This document shows, one piece after another, positions 17,747 to 25,852 of a DNA stretch of 64,000 nucleotides. Position 1 is the stretch's first letter. Every line of letters begins with the position of its first letter. Source of the stretch: Nonomuraea spiralis (GTDB taxonomy: Bacteria; Actinomycetota; Actinomycetes; Streptosporangiales; Streptosporangiaceae). Position numbers and translations under genes: made by a program. The notes under the pieces were generated by a model that worked only from the letters and a program-made list of their open reading frames with translations, searched no databases and was not told the DNA's origin. The stretch covers positions 186,001 through 250,000 of the forward strand of contig NZ_BMRC01000008.1 of the NCBI RefSeq assembly GCF_014648435.1, in the 5' to 3' direction.

Positions 17747-19126
17747 GTGAACGCCATGCTCAGGCTGGGCGCCGCGGCCACCGCCGCGTTGGCCCTGACC
17801 CTCACCACGCCGGCCGGACCGGCCGGCGCAGCCGCCGATCCCGCGCCCGACATCCCCGTCTCGAACGTGACGGCGCATCTGAGCCAGTTGCAGTCCATCG
17901 CCACGAGCAACGGCGGCAACCGCGCCTCGGGCAGGCCGGGCTTCAACGCCTCGCTCAACTACATCAAGGGCAAGCTCGACGCCGCCGGGTTCACCACCCG
18001 GGTGCAGAGCTTCAGCGGCGGCAGCAACCTGATCGCCGACTGGCCGGGCGGCCCGGCGAACCAGACCGTGATGCTCGGCGCCCACCTCGACAGCGTCGCG
18101 GCCGGCCCCGGCATCAACGACAACGGCTCCGGCTCGGCCGCGCTCCTGGAGAACGCCCTCACCCTCGCCGCCCGCAAGCCCACCCTCACCAAGCACGTGC
18201 GGTTCGGCTGGTGGGGCGCCGAAGAAGCGGGCATGGTCGGGTCCAGGTACTACGTGCAGAACGGCGGCGCCAGCGGCGTCGAGGTGTACCTGAACTTCGA
18301 CATGATCGCCTCGACCAACGCCGGCTACTTCGTCTACGACGACGACGCGACCCTTCAGCGGACCTTCAGCGACTACTTCGCCACCATCGGCCTTCAGACC
18401 GAGGGTGACAGGGAGGGCGACGGCCGCAGCGACCACGCCTCGTTCAAGAGCGCGGGCGTACGGGTCGGCGGCCTGGCCACGGGGGCCGGGGCGGTCAAGA
18501 GCTCGGCACAGGCCGCCAAGTGGGGCGGCACGGCCGGGGCCGCCTTCGACCGTTGTTATCACAGCGCGTGCGACAGCTACCCGAGCGCCATCAACACCAC
18601 GGCGCTGGACCGGAACAGCGACGCCATCGCGTACGCCATATGGAAGCTCGCCGTGGGCGGCACGCCCGCGGAGAACGACTACTCGATCTCGGTGACCCCG
18701 TCCTCGGCGTCGGTCCAGGCCGGCCAGTCGGCTACCGCGGCGGTCAGTACCCAGGTCACGTCCGGCCAGGCGCAGAGCATCGCGCTCTCCGCCGGAAACG
18801 TGCCGAGCGGGGTCACCGTCTCCTTCAACCCGTCCACGATCCAGGCGGGGCAATCGTCCACCGTCACGGTCGCCACCACCAGCGGCGCCGCGGCGGGGAC
18901 GTACACCATAGGGCTCAACGGCGACGGGGCGACGGCGGACCACTCCGCCTCCTTCACCCTGACCGTCGGAGGGGACGGCCAGGGCACCACCTGGACCGCC
19001 TACAAGGCCTACGCGGCCGGTGACGTCGTCACCTACCAGGGGTCCAGCTACCGCTGCCTCCAGGCGCACACCAGCCTGCCCGGCTGGGAACCGCCCAACG
19101 TGCCCGCCCTCTGGGGCCGGGCCTGA
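17747..19126 (+). CDS. Secreted M28 aminopeptidase with Ig-like repeat and chitin-binding module
   Basis: 459 residues from GTG 17747, with GAGGAG upstream as in the previous gene. A signal peptide of about 27 residues precedes an M28 catalytic domain like Streptomyces griseus aminopeptidase: zinc ligands in GAHLDSVAAG (His113) and GINDNGSG, catalytic Glu in WGAEEAGMVGS, Asp in NFDMIAS and His in CYHSACDS. The C-terminal 148 residues (Ig-like repeat plus CBM5/12) match the M4 protein almost residue for residue. It likely trims peptides released by that protease. A strong terminator follows at 19216. Confidence 0.93.
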   Translation: MNAMLRLGAAATAALALTLTTPAGPAGAAADPAPDIPVSNVTAHLSQLQSIATSNGGNRASGRPGFNASLNYIKGKLDAAGFTTRVQSFSGGSNLIADWPGGPANQTVMLGAHLDSVAAGPGINDNGSGSAALLENALTLAARKPTLTKHVRFGWWGAEEAGMVGSRYYVQNGGASGVEVYLNFDMIASTNAGYFVYDDDATLQRTFSDYFATIGLQTEGDREGDGRSDHASFKSAGVRVGGLATGAGAVKSSAQAAKWGGTAGAAFDRCYHSACDSYPSAINTTALDRNSDAIAYAIWKLAVGGTPAENDYSISVTPSSASVQAGQSATAAVSTQVTSGQAQSIALSAGNVPSGVTVSFNPSTIQAGQSSTVTVATTSGAAAGTYTIGLNGDGATADHSASFTLTVGGDGQGTTWTAYKAYAAGDVVTYQGSSYRCLQAHTSLPGWEPPNVPALWGRA

Positions 19127-19215
19127 TCTCACCGCGCGCCGGTCCCGACCGGCCCGCGTACCGGCTGCCGCGTGCGAGCTGACCTGCCATGACCGGCTCG
19201 CGCGCGGCCACCAAC

Positions 19216-19255
19216 GCGGCCGCGGCCCCGCCTCTCCGGGGCCGCGGCCGCTTTT
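19216..19255 (+). terminator. Intrinsic terminator after the M28 gene
   Basis: A perfect 14-bp GC stem (19216-19229 with 19238-19251) has an 8-nt loop and is followed by TTTT. It separates the peptidase gene from the glycine riboswitch. Confidence 0.88.
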
Positions 19256-19336
19256 CGCTGCGTGCGGTGTACGGGATCGAAGCGCGACAACACCCCCATG
19301 TCGGCACTAGGCTGACGGACATCACCGGCGAAACCG

Positions 19337-19545
19337 TGCGGGAGAGCACCCTGACAGCCGGTCAGGGTCCCTGAAGGAGCAAGCCCTCCCCGCGAACCTC
19401 TCAAGGCAAAGGACCGCGCGGCAGCCCTGTAAGGCGTTCTTACGGGGAGGTGACCTCTGGAAAGCAGGCCCGAGCGGCCTCGCCGAAGGTGAAAGTCCGG
19501 CAAAACTCGGGCGAAGCTCTCAGGCATCCATGACAGAGGGGGAGG
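19337..19545 (+). promoter_or_regulatory. Tandem glycine riboswitch (two aptamers) controlling gcvT-gcvH
   Basis: Aptamer 1 (about 19337-19422) shows GGGAGAGC, CTGAAGGAGCAAGC and AACCTCTCAAGGCAAAGGACC. Aptamer 2 (about 19448-19545) shows TCTGGAAAGCAGGC, CGAAGGTGAAAGTCC and GAAGCTCTCAGGC. These are the conserved glycine-aptamer elements in their normal tandem order with a short linker. No terminator hairpin with a T-run follows before gcvT, so control is probably at translation initiation or by a weak expression-platform stem around 19531-19573. Glycine would be expected to switch the operon on. Confidence 0.93.
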
Positions 19546-19580
19546 ATGCTGGCATCCGATCCTGTCCTGAGGTGCGACAA

Positions 19581-20666
19581 ATGTCCCGACCTACGCCGCT
19601 ACGAGACGTCCACGAGGCCCTAGGCGCCACGCTGACCGACTTCGCCGGGTGGCTCATGCCGCTCCGGTACGGCAGCGAGTCGGCGGAGCACAAAGCCGTC
19701 CGCGAGGCGGCCGGGCTGTTCGACCTCTCGCACATGGGCGAGATCTTCCTGACCGGGCCGCAGGCCGCCGAGGCGCTGGACTACGCGCTGGTCGGCCACC
19801 TGTCGGCGCTCGCGCCCGGCCGCGCCAGGTACACGATGATCGTGGACGAGCGCGGTGGCGTGCTCGACGACCTCATCGTCTACCGGCTGGCCGACGAGGA
19901 GTTCATGGTGGTCGCCAACGCCTCGAACGCCGAAAAAGTCGCGGATGAGCTGAAAAATCGTACTAAGTCGTATGACACGGTGGTCGACGACCGCTCCCAG
20001 CAGTACGCCCTGATCGCGATCCAGGGCCCGCGGGCCCAGGAGATCCTTTCCACGCTCACCGACGCCGACCTCGCCGGCCTCAAGTACTACGCGGGCCTGC
20101 CCGGCGTGGTCGACGGCCGCCAGGCGCTCATCGCCCGCACCGGTTACACCGGCGAGGACGGCTTCGAGCTGTTCGTCGCCAACCAGGACGCCGTGCCGCT
20201 CTGGCACGCCCTGGAGGCGGCGGGCGAGCCGCACGGGATCAAGGCCGCGGGCCTGTCCAGCCGCGACACCCTCAGGCTGGAGGCCGGCATGCCGCTCTAC
20301 GGCAACGAGCTGAGCTCGGACCTGACCCCGTTCGACGCGGGGCTGGGCAGAGTGGTGAAATTCGACAAGCCCGGTGACTTCGTCGGCAGGGCGGCGCTGG
20401 AGGCGGTCAAGGACGACCCGCCCCGCCGCCGCCTGGTCGGCCTGGTCGCCAAGGGCCGCCGGGTGCCGCGCCACGGCTACCCGGTCACCCGAGACGGCGC
20501 CGTCGTCGGCGAGGTCACCAGCGGTGCGCCCTCCCAGACCCTGGGCAAGCCCATCGCGATGGCCTACGTCGACGCCGGAGCAGACGAAGGTCTGGCCGTG
20601 GACATCCGGGGCAGCCAAGAACCTATGGACCTGGTCGAGCTGCCCTTCTACAGGAGGAACAAGTGA
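19581..20666 (+). CDS. gcvT: Glycine cleavage system T protein (aminomethyltransferase)
   Basis: 361 residues from ATG 19581, with GAGGTG 7 nt upstream. An in-frame ATG at 19530 is rejected because it lies in the closing stem of the riboswitch and lacks a site. GcvT moves the methylene group from aminomethyl-lipoyl-H protein to tetrahydrofolate, releasing ammonia. Typical features: DFAGWLMPLRYG, a LFDLSHMGE segment, ARTGYTGEDGFELF, RDTLRLEAGMPLYG and a C-terminal GEVTSGAPSQTLGKPIAMAYV. Its stop overlaps the gcvH start. gcvP is not in the window. Confidence 0.96.
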   Translation: MSRPTPLRDVHEALGATLTDFAGWLMPLRYGSESAEHKAVREAAGLFDLSHMGEIFLTGPQAAEALDYALVGHLSALAPGRARYTMIVDERGGVLDDLIVYRLADEEFMVVANASNAEKVADELKNRTKSYDTVVDDRSQQYALIAIQGPRAQEILSTLTDADLAGLKYYAGLPGVVDGRQALIARTGYTGEDGFELFVANQDAVPLWHALEAAGEPHGIKAAGLSSRDTLRLEAGMPLYGNELSSDLTPFDAGLGRVVKFDKPGDFVGRAALEAVKDDPPRRRLVGLVAKGRRVPRHGYPVTRDGAVVGEVTSGAPSQTLGKPIAMAYVDAGADEGLAVDIRGSQEPMDLVELPFYRRNK

Positions 20667-21052
20667 GCAACATCCCTGACGACCTGAACTACACCAAGGA
20701 ACACGAGTGGGTGTCGGGTGTGGACGACGGCATCACCGTGACCGTCGGCATCACGGCCTTCGCCGCCGAAGCCCTTGGTGACGTCGTCTTCGTACAGCTC
20801 CCCGAGGTCGGTGCGACCGTCGAGGCGGGCGACTCGGTCGGCGAGGTCGAGTCCACCAAGTCGGTGAGCGAGATCTACTCGCCGGTCGGCGGCGAGATCG
20901 TCGAGGTGAACCAGGCCATCGTGGACGATCCGTCGCTGGCCAACAGCGAGCCGTACGGCGACGGCTGGATGTTCCGCGTCCGCATGGAGGGCGACCCGGA
21001 GGACCTGCTGTCCGCCGAGGAGTACGCCGCGCTCACCTCAGGCGAGTCCTGA
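20663..21052 (+). CDS. gcvH: Glycine cleavage system H protein
   Basis: 129 residues from GTG 20663, with AGGAGGA upstream and a GTGA overlap with gcvT. A biotinyl/lipoyl fold with the lipoylated lysine Lys66 in GEVESTKSVSEIYSP. It shuttles the aminomethyl group between P, T and L proteins. Length and sequence are normal for the family. Confidence 0.96.
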   Translation: MSNIPDDLNYTKEHEWVSGVDDGITVTVGITAFAAEALGDVVFVQLPEVGATVEAGDSVGEVESTKSVSEIYSPVGGEIVEVNQAIVDDPSLANSEPYGDGWMFRVRMEGDPEDLLSAEEYAALTSGES

Positions 21053-21111
21053 CCCAACCGCCGGGGCCCGTGTCGGGCCCCGGCACATCCTGAACTGAAG
21101 GGCGCCCATCA

Positions 21112-22488
21112 ATGGCGATCAGCGTCTTCGACCTCTTCAAGATCGGCATCGGACCGTCCAGCTCCCACACCGGCGGCCCGATGGCCGCCGCGCACAAGTT
21201 CGCCCGCGGTCTGCACGACGACGGCCTGCTCCCCCGTGCGGCCCGGGTCGAAGTCATCCTGTACGGCTCGCTCGGCCTGACCGGCAAGGGCCACGGCAGC
21301 GACAAGGCGGTCCTGCTCGGCCTGTCCGGTGAGAAGCCCGAGCTGGTCGACGTCGACTCCATCGACGCCCGCCTGGCCGAGATGCGCGCCTCGGGCACGG
21401 TCAAGCTGTTCGGCAGCCACGAGATCCCGTTCGTCGTCGGCCAGGACCTCGTCTTCGAACGCAAGATCTCCCTGCCTGAGCACCCCAACGGCATGCGCTT
21501 CACCGCCTACGACGAGCAGGGCGACACCCTGCGCGAGAAGGTCTACTTCTCGGTCGGCGGCGGCTTCGTCGTGGACGAGAAGGCCACCGGCGCCGACCGC
21601 ATCAAGCCCGACGACACCGTCCTGCCCTACCCGTTCGCCTCGGGCGAGGAGCTGCTCAAGCACTGCTCGAACACCGGCCTGTCGATCTCCGCCCTCATGC
21701 TGGAGAACGAGAAGGCGTTCGGCCGTACCGAGGAGGAGATCCGCTCCGGCATCCTCAACCTCTGGCGCGTGATGTCCGACTGCGTACGGCGCGGCATCAC
21801 CAAGGAGGGCGTGCTGCCCGGCGGCCTGAAGGTCAAGCGCCGGGCCAACCAGCTCCACCGGCGCCTCCAGGCAGAGTCGGCCGAGAAGGACCCGCTCCAG
21901 GCGATGGACTGGGTGGCGCTGTTCGCCCTGGCCGTCAACGAGGAGAACGCCGCGGGCGGCCGTATCGTCACCGCCCCCACCAACGGCGCCGCCGGCATCA
22001 TCCCGGCCGTGCTGACGTACTACACCAAGTTCGTCCCGCACGCCGACGACGAGGGCGTGGTGCGCTTCCTCCTCACCGCCGCCGCGATCGGCGTGCTGTT
22101 CAAGGAGAACGCCTCCATCTCCGGCGCCGAGGTCGGCTGCCAGGGCGAGGTTGGCTCGGCCTGCTCGATGGCCTCGGCCGGCCTCACCGAGGTCATGGGC
22201 GGCACCCCCGAGCAGGTGGAGAACGCCGCCGAGATCGGCATCGAGCACAACCTCGGGCTGACCTGCGACCCGATCGGCGGCCTGGTGCAGATCCCGTGCA
22301 TCGAGCGGAACGCCGTGGCCTCCAACAAGGCCATCACGGCCGCCAGGATCGCCCTGCGCGGCGACGGCCGCCACTACGTGGCCCTGGACAAGGCCATCAA
22401 GACCATGCGCGACACCGGCCGCGACATGCTGGACAAGTACAAGGAGACCTCGCGGGGCGGCCTGGCCGTCAACGTGATCGAGTGCTGA
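21112..22488 (+). CDS. sdaA: L-serine ammonia-lyase (iron-sulfur type)
   Basis: 458 residues from ATG 21112. Single-chain L-serine dehydratase with the beta domain first (FKIGIGPSSSHTGGPM) and then the catalytic alpha domain. Cys residues expected to hold the 4Fe-4S cluster are in EVGCQGEVGSACSMA and LTCDPIGG. It converts L-serine to pyruvate and ammonia. Position 60 bp after gcvH suggests it shares the glycine-controlled transcript: glycine can be converted to serine through the one-carbon pool and then to pyruvate. glyA, which often lies between these genes, is not here. A strong terminator follows. Confidence 0.95.
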   Translation: MAISVFDLFKIGIGPSSSHTGGPMAAAHKFARGLHDDGLLPRAARVEVILYGSLGLTGKGHGSDKAVLLGLSGEKPELVDVDSIDARLAEMRASGTVKLFGSHEIPFVVGQDLVFERKISLPEHPNGMRFTAYDEQGDTLREKVYFSVGGGFVVDEKATGADRIKPDDTVLPYPFASGEELLKHCSNTGLSISALMLENEKAFGRTEEEIRSGILNLWRVMSDCVRRGITKEGVLPGGLKVKRRANQLHRRLQAESAEKDPLQAMDWVALFALAVNEENAAGGRIVTAPTNGAAGIIPAVLTYYTKFVPHADDEGVVRFLLTAAAIGVLFKENASISGAEVGCQGEVGSACSMASAGLTEVMGGTPEQVENAAEIGIEHNLGLTCDPIGGLVQIPCIERNAVASNKAITAARIALRGDGRHYVALDKAIKTMRDTGRDMLDKYKETSRGGLAVNVIEC

Positions 22489-22489
22489 A

Positions 22490-22527
22490 CCGCGAGGACC
22501 CCTCCTTCACGGGAGGGGTCCTCGCGG
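22490..22527. terminator. Strong hairpin between convergent sdaA and the small secreted-protein gene
   Basis: A perfect 16-bp stem (22490-22505 with 22512-22527) has a 6-nt loop. There is no T-run on either side, but its position between convergent genes suggests a bidirectional terminator. Confidence 0.82.
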
Positions 22528-22534
22528 CCGGGTC

Positions 22535-22771
22535 TCAGTGCCGGCAGACGATCGTGGTGGTGTGACTGTTCACGCAGATCAGGCCGAACTCGGGATTCAG
22601 CGCCTGCAGCAGCAGGCCGGCCAGGTGATCCCCGACGCAGTGGGTCTGCCCGTCGTCCCCCGTCCGGCACGGGAACAACGGGATGCCGCCGTCCGGCGCC
22701 GCCTGGGCGGCGGGCGTGGCGAGGGCGATGGTGAGGGCGGCGGCGGCGAACGCGCCGATGATGCGGTGAAT
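22535..22771 (-). CDS. Small secreted protein with four cysteines; probable ATT start
   Basis: About 78 residues, ending at the stop at 22535-22537. A clear signal peptide (HRIIGAFAAAALTIALATPAAQA) is followed by a mature part of about 55 residues with four Cys (FPC, THC, LIC, IVC), enough for two disulfides. No ATG, GTG or TTG lies at the right place. The only codon spaced well from the site GGGAGG is ATT at 22769-22771, so I propose a rare ATT start. I do not recognise the family. The signal peptide and GC pattern make it likely to be real. Confidence 0.6.
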   Translation of the reverse strand: MHRIIGAFAAAALTIALATPAAQAAPDGGIPLFPCRTGDDGQTHCVGDHLAGLLLQALNPEFGLICVNSHTTTIVCRH

Positions 22772-22829
22772 GACGACCTCCCGATCGGATTCGACGACGA
22801 AGGCGCGGACTGCGCCTTCTCCCTTCGGA

Positions 22830-22901
22830 TGACGGCTGAGCTGGGGGTGACGGCCGAACTGGGGGTGACGGCCGAACTGGGGGTGACGGCTGAGCTGGAG
22901 G
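22830..22901. repeat. Four tandem copies of an 18-bp unit
   Basis: Copies are at 22830-22847, 22848-22865, 22866-22883 and 22884-22901, each beginning TGACGGC; the middle two are identical. The array lies just past the stop of the AmaP-like gene (22909, minus strand) and before the small secreted-protein gene. It is not coding in either annotated gene. Confidence 0.88.
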
Positions 22902-22908
22902 TGACGGG

Positions 22909-23421
22909 TCAGCGGCGTTCGGCCCGTTGGCGGCGTACGTGGACGCGGACGACCGCGGGCGTCTCGTCGTCGCGTACCTCGCGGCGGACGCGGCCCACGA
23001 TGTCCTGGTCCAGCTTGCTCACCACCGCGCCGACGTCGGCGTCGGACGGGCAGGTCAGGTGGACACGCAGGCCGTTGTCGGCGACCCGTACGCTGGCCCT
23101 GCCGAGCCCGTCCACGCCCTTGAGGCCGACGCACAACATGGCCGTACCGGTGCCGTTGGCCACGCCCCGGCGGCCCCAGCCGACGCTGAGCAGCAACCAG
23201 CGCAGGGCCAGCATGGACAGGATCAGCAGCGCGAAGGCCAGCAGCCACAGCGTCCAGGGATCCTCGGCCAGCGTACGGGCGAGCTCGGCGGGCAGAACCT
23301 TGGCGTTGCGCGGCAGGTCGAAGAGCCGGCCCTGACCGCGCAGCCAGGCGTAACCGCCCGCGCCGAGCAGGGTGAGACCGACCAGGGCCAGGCCGACGCG
23401 ATTGCCCGCGTACTGCCGCAT
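22909..23421 (-). CDS. AmaP-like membrane protein (alkaline shock response membrane anchor family)
   Basis: 170 residues from ATG 23421, whose A is shared with the stop of the upstream gene (TGATG). Two hydrophobic segments (about 8-26 and 58-80) flank a short exposed loop, followed by a soluble domain containing GVANGTGTAMLCV and a basic C-terminus. This layout matches AmaP-type proteins that anchor Asp23/Gls24 proteins in the membrane. No Asp23-domain gene is adjacent, which is unusual. Function in actinobacteria is uncertain; cell-envelope stress is the family expectation. Confidence 0.65.
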   Translation of the reverse strand: MRQYAGNRVGLALVGLTLLGAGGYAWLRGQGRLFDLPRNAKVLPAELARTLAEDPWTLWLLAFALLILSMLALRWLLLSVGWGRRGVANGTGTAMLCVGLKGVDGLGRASVRVADNGLRVHLTCPSDADVGAVVSKLDQDIVGRVRREVRDDETPAVVRVHVRRQRAERR

Positions 23422-24017
23422 CACACGCCCTTCCTGCGCAGCCGGACGACGACCTCGCCGGTGCCGAGCGTGCCGACTCCGGCCAGCCGGTCGCCGACCG
23501 CCGTGCCGACCTGCCTGAGCATGGTGCCCGAGCTCTCCGGCCCGGTCACGACGGTGACCTCGATGGTGCGCCGGCGCAGCCGTACGCGGGCCCGGTCCAC
23601 CCCGCTCACCTGCTGGGCGGCCGACCGCAGGGTCCGGCGCAGCCCGGCGCGGGTGATGCCGATGACGATCAGGGGGTCGGAGGTCTCGACCGGGACCGTA
23701 CGGGAACGTCCCGGCACGATCGCGAGCAGCAGCATCAGCATCCCGGCCCCGGCGGTGAACAGGGCGGCGGAGGTGACCTGCGGCCATGTCCGCGCGCCGG
23801 CCAGCTCGATCGCCTCGTTCAGCGGGACCCAGCCGAGCGGCTTGCCGAGCAGCGACGTCACCACCTCGGCGGTCGTCGCGCCGAGCCCGGCGGCCAGGGC
23901 GAGGGCGACGAGGGCGCCGGGGAGCGTACGGGCCGGTCTGAGCGCCCTCCTCGCCCTGCGCAGACCGGTGTGCTGAGCGGTGATGGCTGCGGGCACCATC
24001 TGCTGAAGCGTGGTCAT
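23421..24017 (-). CDS. DUF6286 membrane protein
   Basis: 198 residues from ATG 24017; GTG 24020 is equally possible, and neither has a strong site. Two transmembrane segments (about 30-50 and 80-100) are followed by a soluble C-terminal domain of mixed helix and strand with GITRAGLRRTLRSAAQQV and ending in VVVRLRRKGV. This matches DUF6286 proteins, which in actinobacteria sit beside Asp23/AmaP genes. It is co-transcribed with the AmaP-like gene. The role is unknown. Confidence 0.65.
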   Translation of the reverse strand: MTTLQQMVPAAITAQHTGLRRARRALRPARTLPGALVALALAAGLGATTAEVVTSLLGKPLGWVPLNEAIELAGARTWPQVTSAALFTAGAGMLMLLLAIVPGRSRTVPVETSDPLIVIGITRAGLRRTLRSAAQQVSGVDRARVRLRRRTIEVTVVTGPESSGTMLRQVGTAVGDRLAGVGTLGTGEVVVRLRRKGV

Positions 24018-24154
24018 CACAACGACAGACGTACATGGGTCCTCAGGGCCCGCGACCGCGCCCTCGCCGCCGATTTGCCCGATCATTACGGGCGCACCAA
24101 GGAATGTGAACCTCCCTCATATTCATTCGCCCCATATGCCGTTACCCTGCTGGT

Positions 24155-25348
24155 ATGGAAGACCGCCAGCGCTACGACCGCGCCACCGTGGCGCTTGAAC
24201 CGCCCTTCGCGATCCTCGACCTGGCGGCCATGCGGGCCAACGCGGCCGACCTGGTACGCCGAGCCGCGGGCAAGCCCATCCGGGTGGCGAGCAAGTCCGT
24301 ACGCAGCCGCGCGGTCCTCGAACGCATCCTCGCCATGGACGGCTTCCGCGGCATCCTGGCCTTCACCCTCCCCGAGGCCCTGTGGCTGGCCGCCGAGGGC
24401 TTCAGCGACATCCTGGTGGCCTACCCGACGGCCGACCGGCACGCGCTGGCCGAGCTGGCCGCCGACCCGCGGGCCGCCGAGCGGATCGCGATCACCGTCG
24501 ATTCCCGCGAGCAGCTCGACTTCATCGAGAAGGCCGTGTCGGGCGTGCACCCGCGAGCCGAGCTGCGGCTCTCCCTCGACCTGGACGCCGGTTACGTCAC
24601 CCTCGGCGGGAAGTTCCGGGCCGGCGCGCTCCGCTCCCCCGTACGCGAGCCCGAGCAGGCCGCCGACCTGGCCACGGCCGTCGGCAAGCGCCCCGGCCTC
24701 CGCTTGGTGGGCCTGATGGCGTACGAGGCGCAGATCGCGGGGGTCGGCGATGACCCGCCCGGCAACGCGGCCTTCGCCCGGGTCGTCCGGATCATGCAGG
24801 CCCGGTCGGCCAGGGAGCTGATCGTCCGCCGCGGGCGCATAGTGAACGCCGTACGCCAGGTCGCCGACCTGGAGTTCGTCAACGGCGGCGGCACCGGCTC
24901 GATCGAGACGACCGTCAGGGAGAAGGCGATCACGGAGGTCGCCGCCGGCTCGGGCTTCTTCCACCCGCGGCTGTTCGACTTCTACCGGCGCTTCAGCGGG
25001 CGCCCGGCGGCCCTGTTCGCGCTGCCGGTCGTCCGCCGTCCCGGGCCGGACACGGTGACGGTGCTGGGCGGCGGCTACCTCGCCTCGGGCCCGCCCGGAC
25101 CGAGCCGCCTGCCGCAGCCCTACCTGCCCGCCGGCCTGCGGTACGCGCAGGACGAGGGCGCCGGCGAGGTGCAGACCCCGCTGCTCGGCCAGGCGGCCCA
25201 GGATCTACGGGTCGGGGACCGGGTGTGGTTCAGGCACGCCAAGGCGGGCGAGATGTGCGAGCGCTTCGACACCCTCCACCTCGTGGACGGCGACGCCGTG
25301 GCCGAGTCGGTGCCCACGTACCGGGGCGAGGGCAGGACGTTCCTCTGA
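24155..25348 (+). CDS. Alanine-racemase-fold PLP enzyme (D-threonine-aldolase / amino-acid deaminase type)
   Basis: 397 residues from ATG 24155. The N-terminal PLP barrel has the cofactor lysine in RVASKSVRS. The C-terminal domain carries metal-site-type residues in WFRHAKAGEMCERF, as in metal-activated D-threonine aldolases and D-serine dehydratases. It probably cleaves or deaminates a D-hydroxy amino acid; the substrate cannot be decided. No ribosome-binding site is seen, and TACCCT at 24143-24148 is 6 nt before the start, so the mRNA is probably leaderless. It is divergent from the DUF6286 gene. Confidence 0.82.
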   Translation: MEDRQRYDRATVALEPPFAILDLAAMRANAADLVRRAAGKPIRVASKSVRSRAVLERILAMDGFRGILAFTLPEALWLAAEGFSDILVAYPTADRHALAELAADPRAAERIAITVDSREQLDFIEKAVSGVHPRAELRLSLDLDAGYVTLGGKFRAGALRSPVREPEQAADLATAVGKRPGLRLVGLMAYEAQIAGVGDDPPGNAAFARVVRIMQARSARELIVRRGRIVNAVRQVADLEFVNGGGTGSIETTVREKAITEVAAGSGFFHPRLFDFYRRFSGRPAALFALPVVRRPGPDTVTVLGGGYLASGPPGPSRLPQPYLPAGLRYAQDEGAGEVQTPLLGQAAQDLRVGDRVWFRHAKAGEMCERFDTLHLVDGDAVAESVPTYRGEGRTFL

Positions 25349-25367
25349 CCCCGCCCCCAGCACGTGC

Positions 25368-25700
25368 TCAGCGCCGGCGACGCCGGCGCCGGAACAGGAC
25401 GATCGCGGCGCCGACGACCAGCACCGCGCCGACGCCGATGAGCACCGGCGCCAGGTTGGGCTGCTCGTCCTCCCACACCCCTTCGGGCTTGTCGCCGTAG
25501 TCGACCGGGCGGGCGGTCACCCCGAGGGCGTCCCCCACGGACGCCACAAAGTGGCCCGCCCTGCTCTTGACATCGGCGACCGTACGCTCGGCGACCCGTT
25601 TGGGGCTCACCCGGTCGGCGATGGCGTCGACCGTCTGCGCCAACTCCGCGCGCGTGCGCGCGATCCGCCGCTCCAACTCGTCTGGATCGGTGTCAGCCAT
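25368..25700 (-). CDS. DUF3618 protein (small C-tail-anchored membrane protein)
   Basis: 110 residues from ATG 25700. The N-terminus DPDELERRIARTRAELAQTVDAIADRVSPKRVAER is the DUF3618 helix-rich signature. A hydrophobic segment at about residues 83-102 is followed by a run of arginines. This suggests a cytoplasmic N-terminus with a C-terminal anchor. Such proteins are common in actinobacteria, often near phage-shock or DUF1490-like genes, and the role is unknown. The gene is convergent with the PLP enzyme (19-bp gap). Confidence 0.88.
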   Translation of the reverse strand: MADTDPDELERRIARTRAELAQTVDAIADRVSPKRVAERTVADVKSRAGHFVASVGDALGVTARPVDYGDKPEGVWEDEQPNLAPVLIGVGAVLVVGAAIVLFRRRRRRR

Positions 25701-25852
25701 GGCTCTCCTTTCGACCGTACGCGTGGTCGCGCCCGCTACGCGGTCCGTCGCGAGCTCCGTCCGTTCTGGTCGTGATCAGTCTGTCAGGTCGTCATGCCGT
25801 ACGGCACGGCGGCCAGGCCGGTAGGTTTGCCGGGAGAACTCAGGAGGGCCTC

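Noticed and set aside
15388..17958. 856-codon minus-strand frame opposite the M4 peptidase
   Set aside because: Same shadow effect. The plus-strand gene has catalytic motifs, signal peptide and modules; this frame has none.
19530..19580. Longer N-terminus for gcvT from ATG 19530
   Set aside because: It would begin in the closing stem of the glycine riboswitch with no ribosome-binding site; ATG 19581 has GAGGTG correctly placed.
22538..23335. Plus-strand frame across the 18-bp repeats
   Set aside because: It overlaps two genes on the other strand and contains the repeat as a coded run; no start site or family match.
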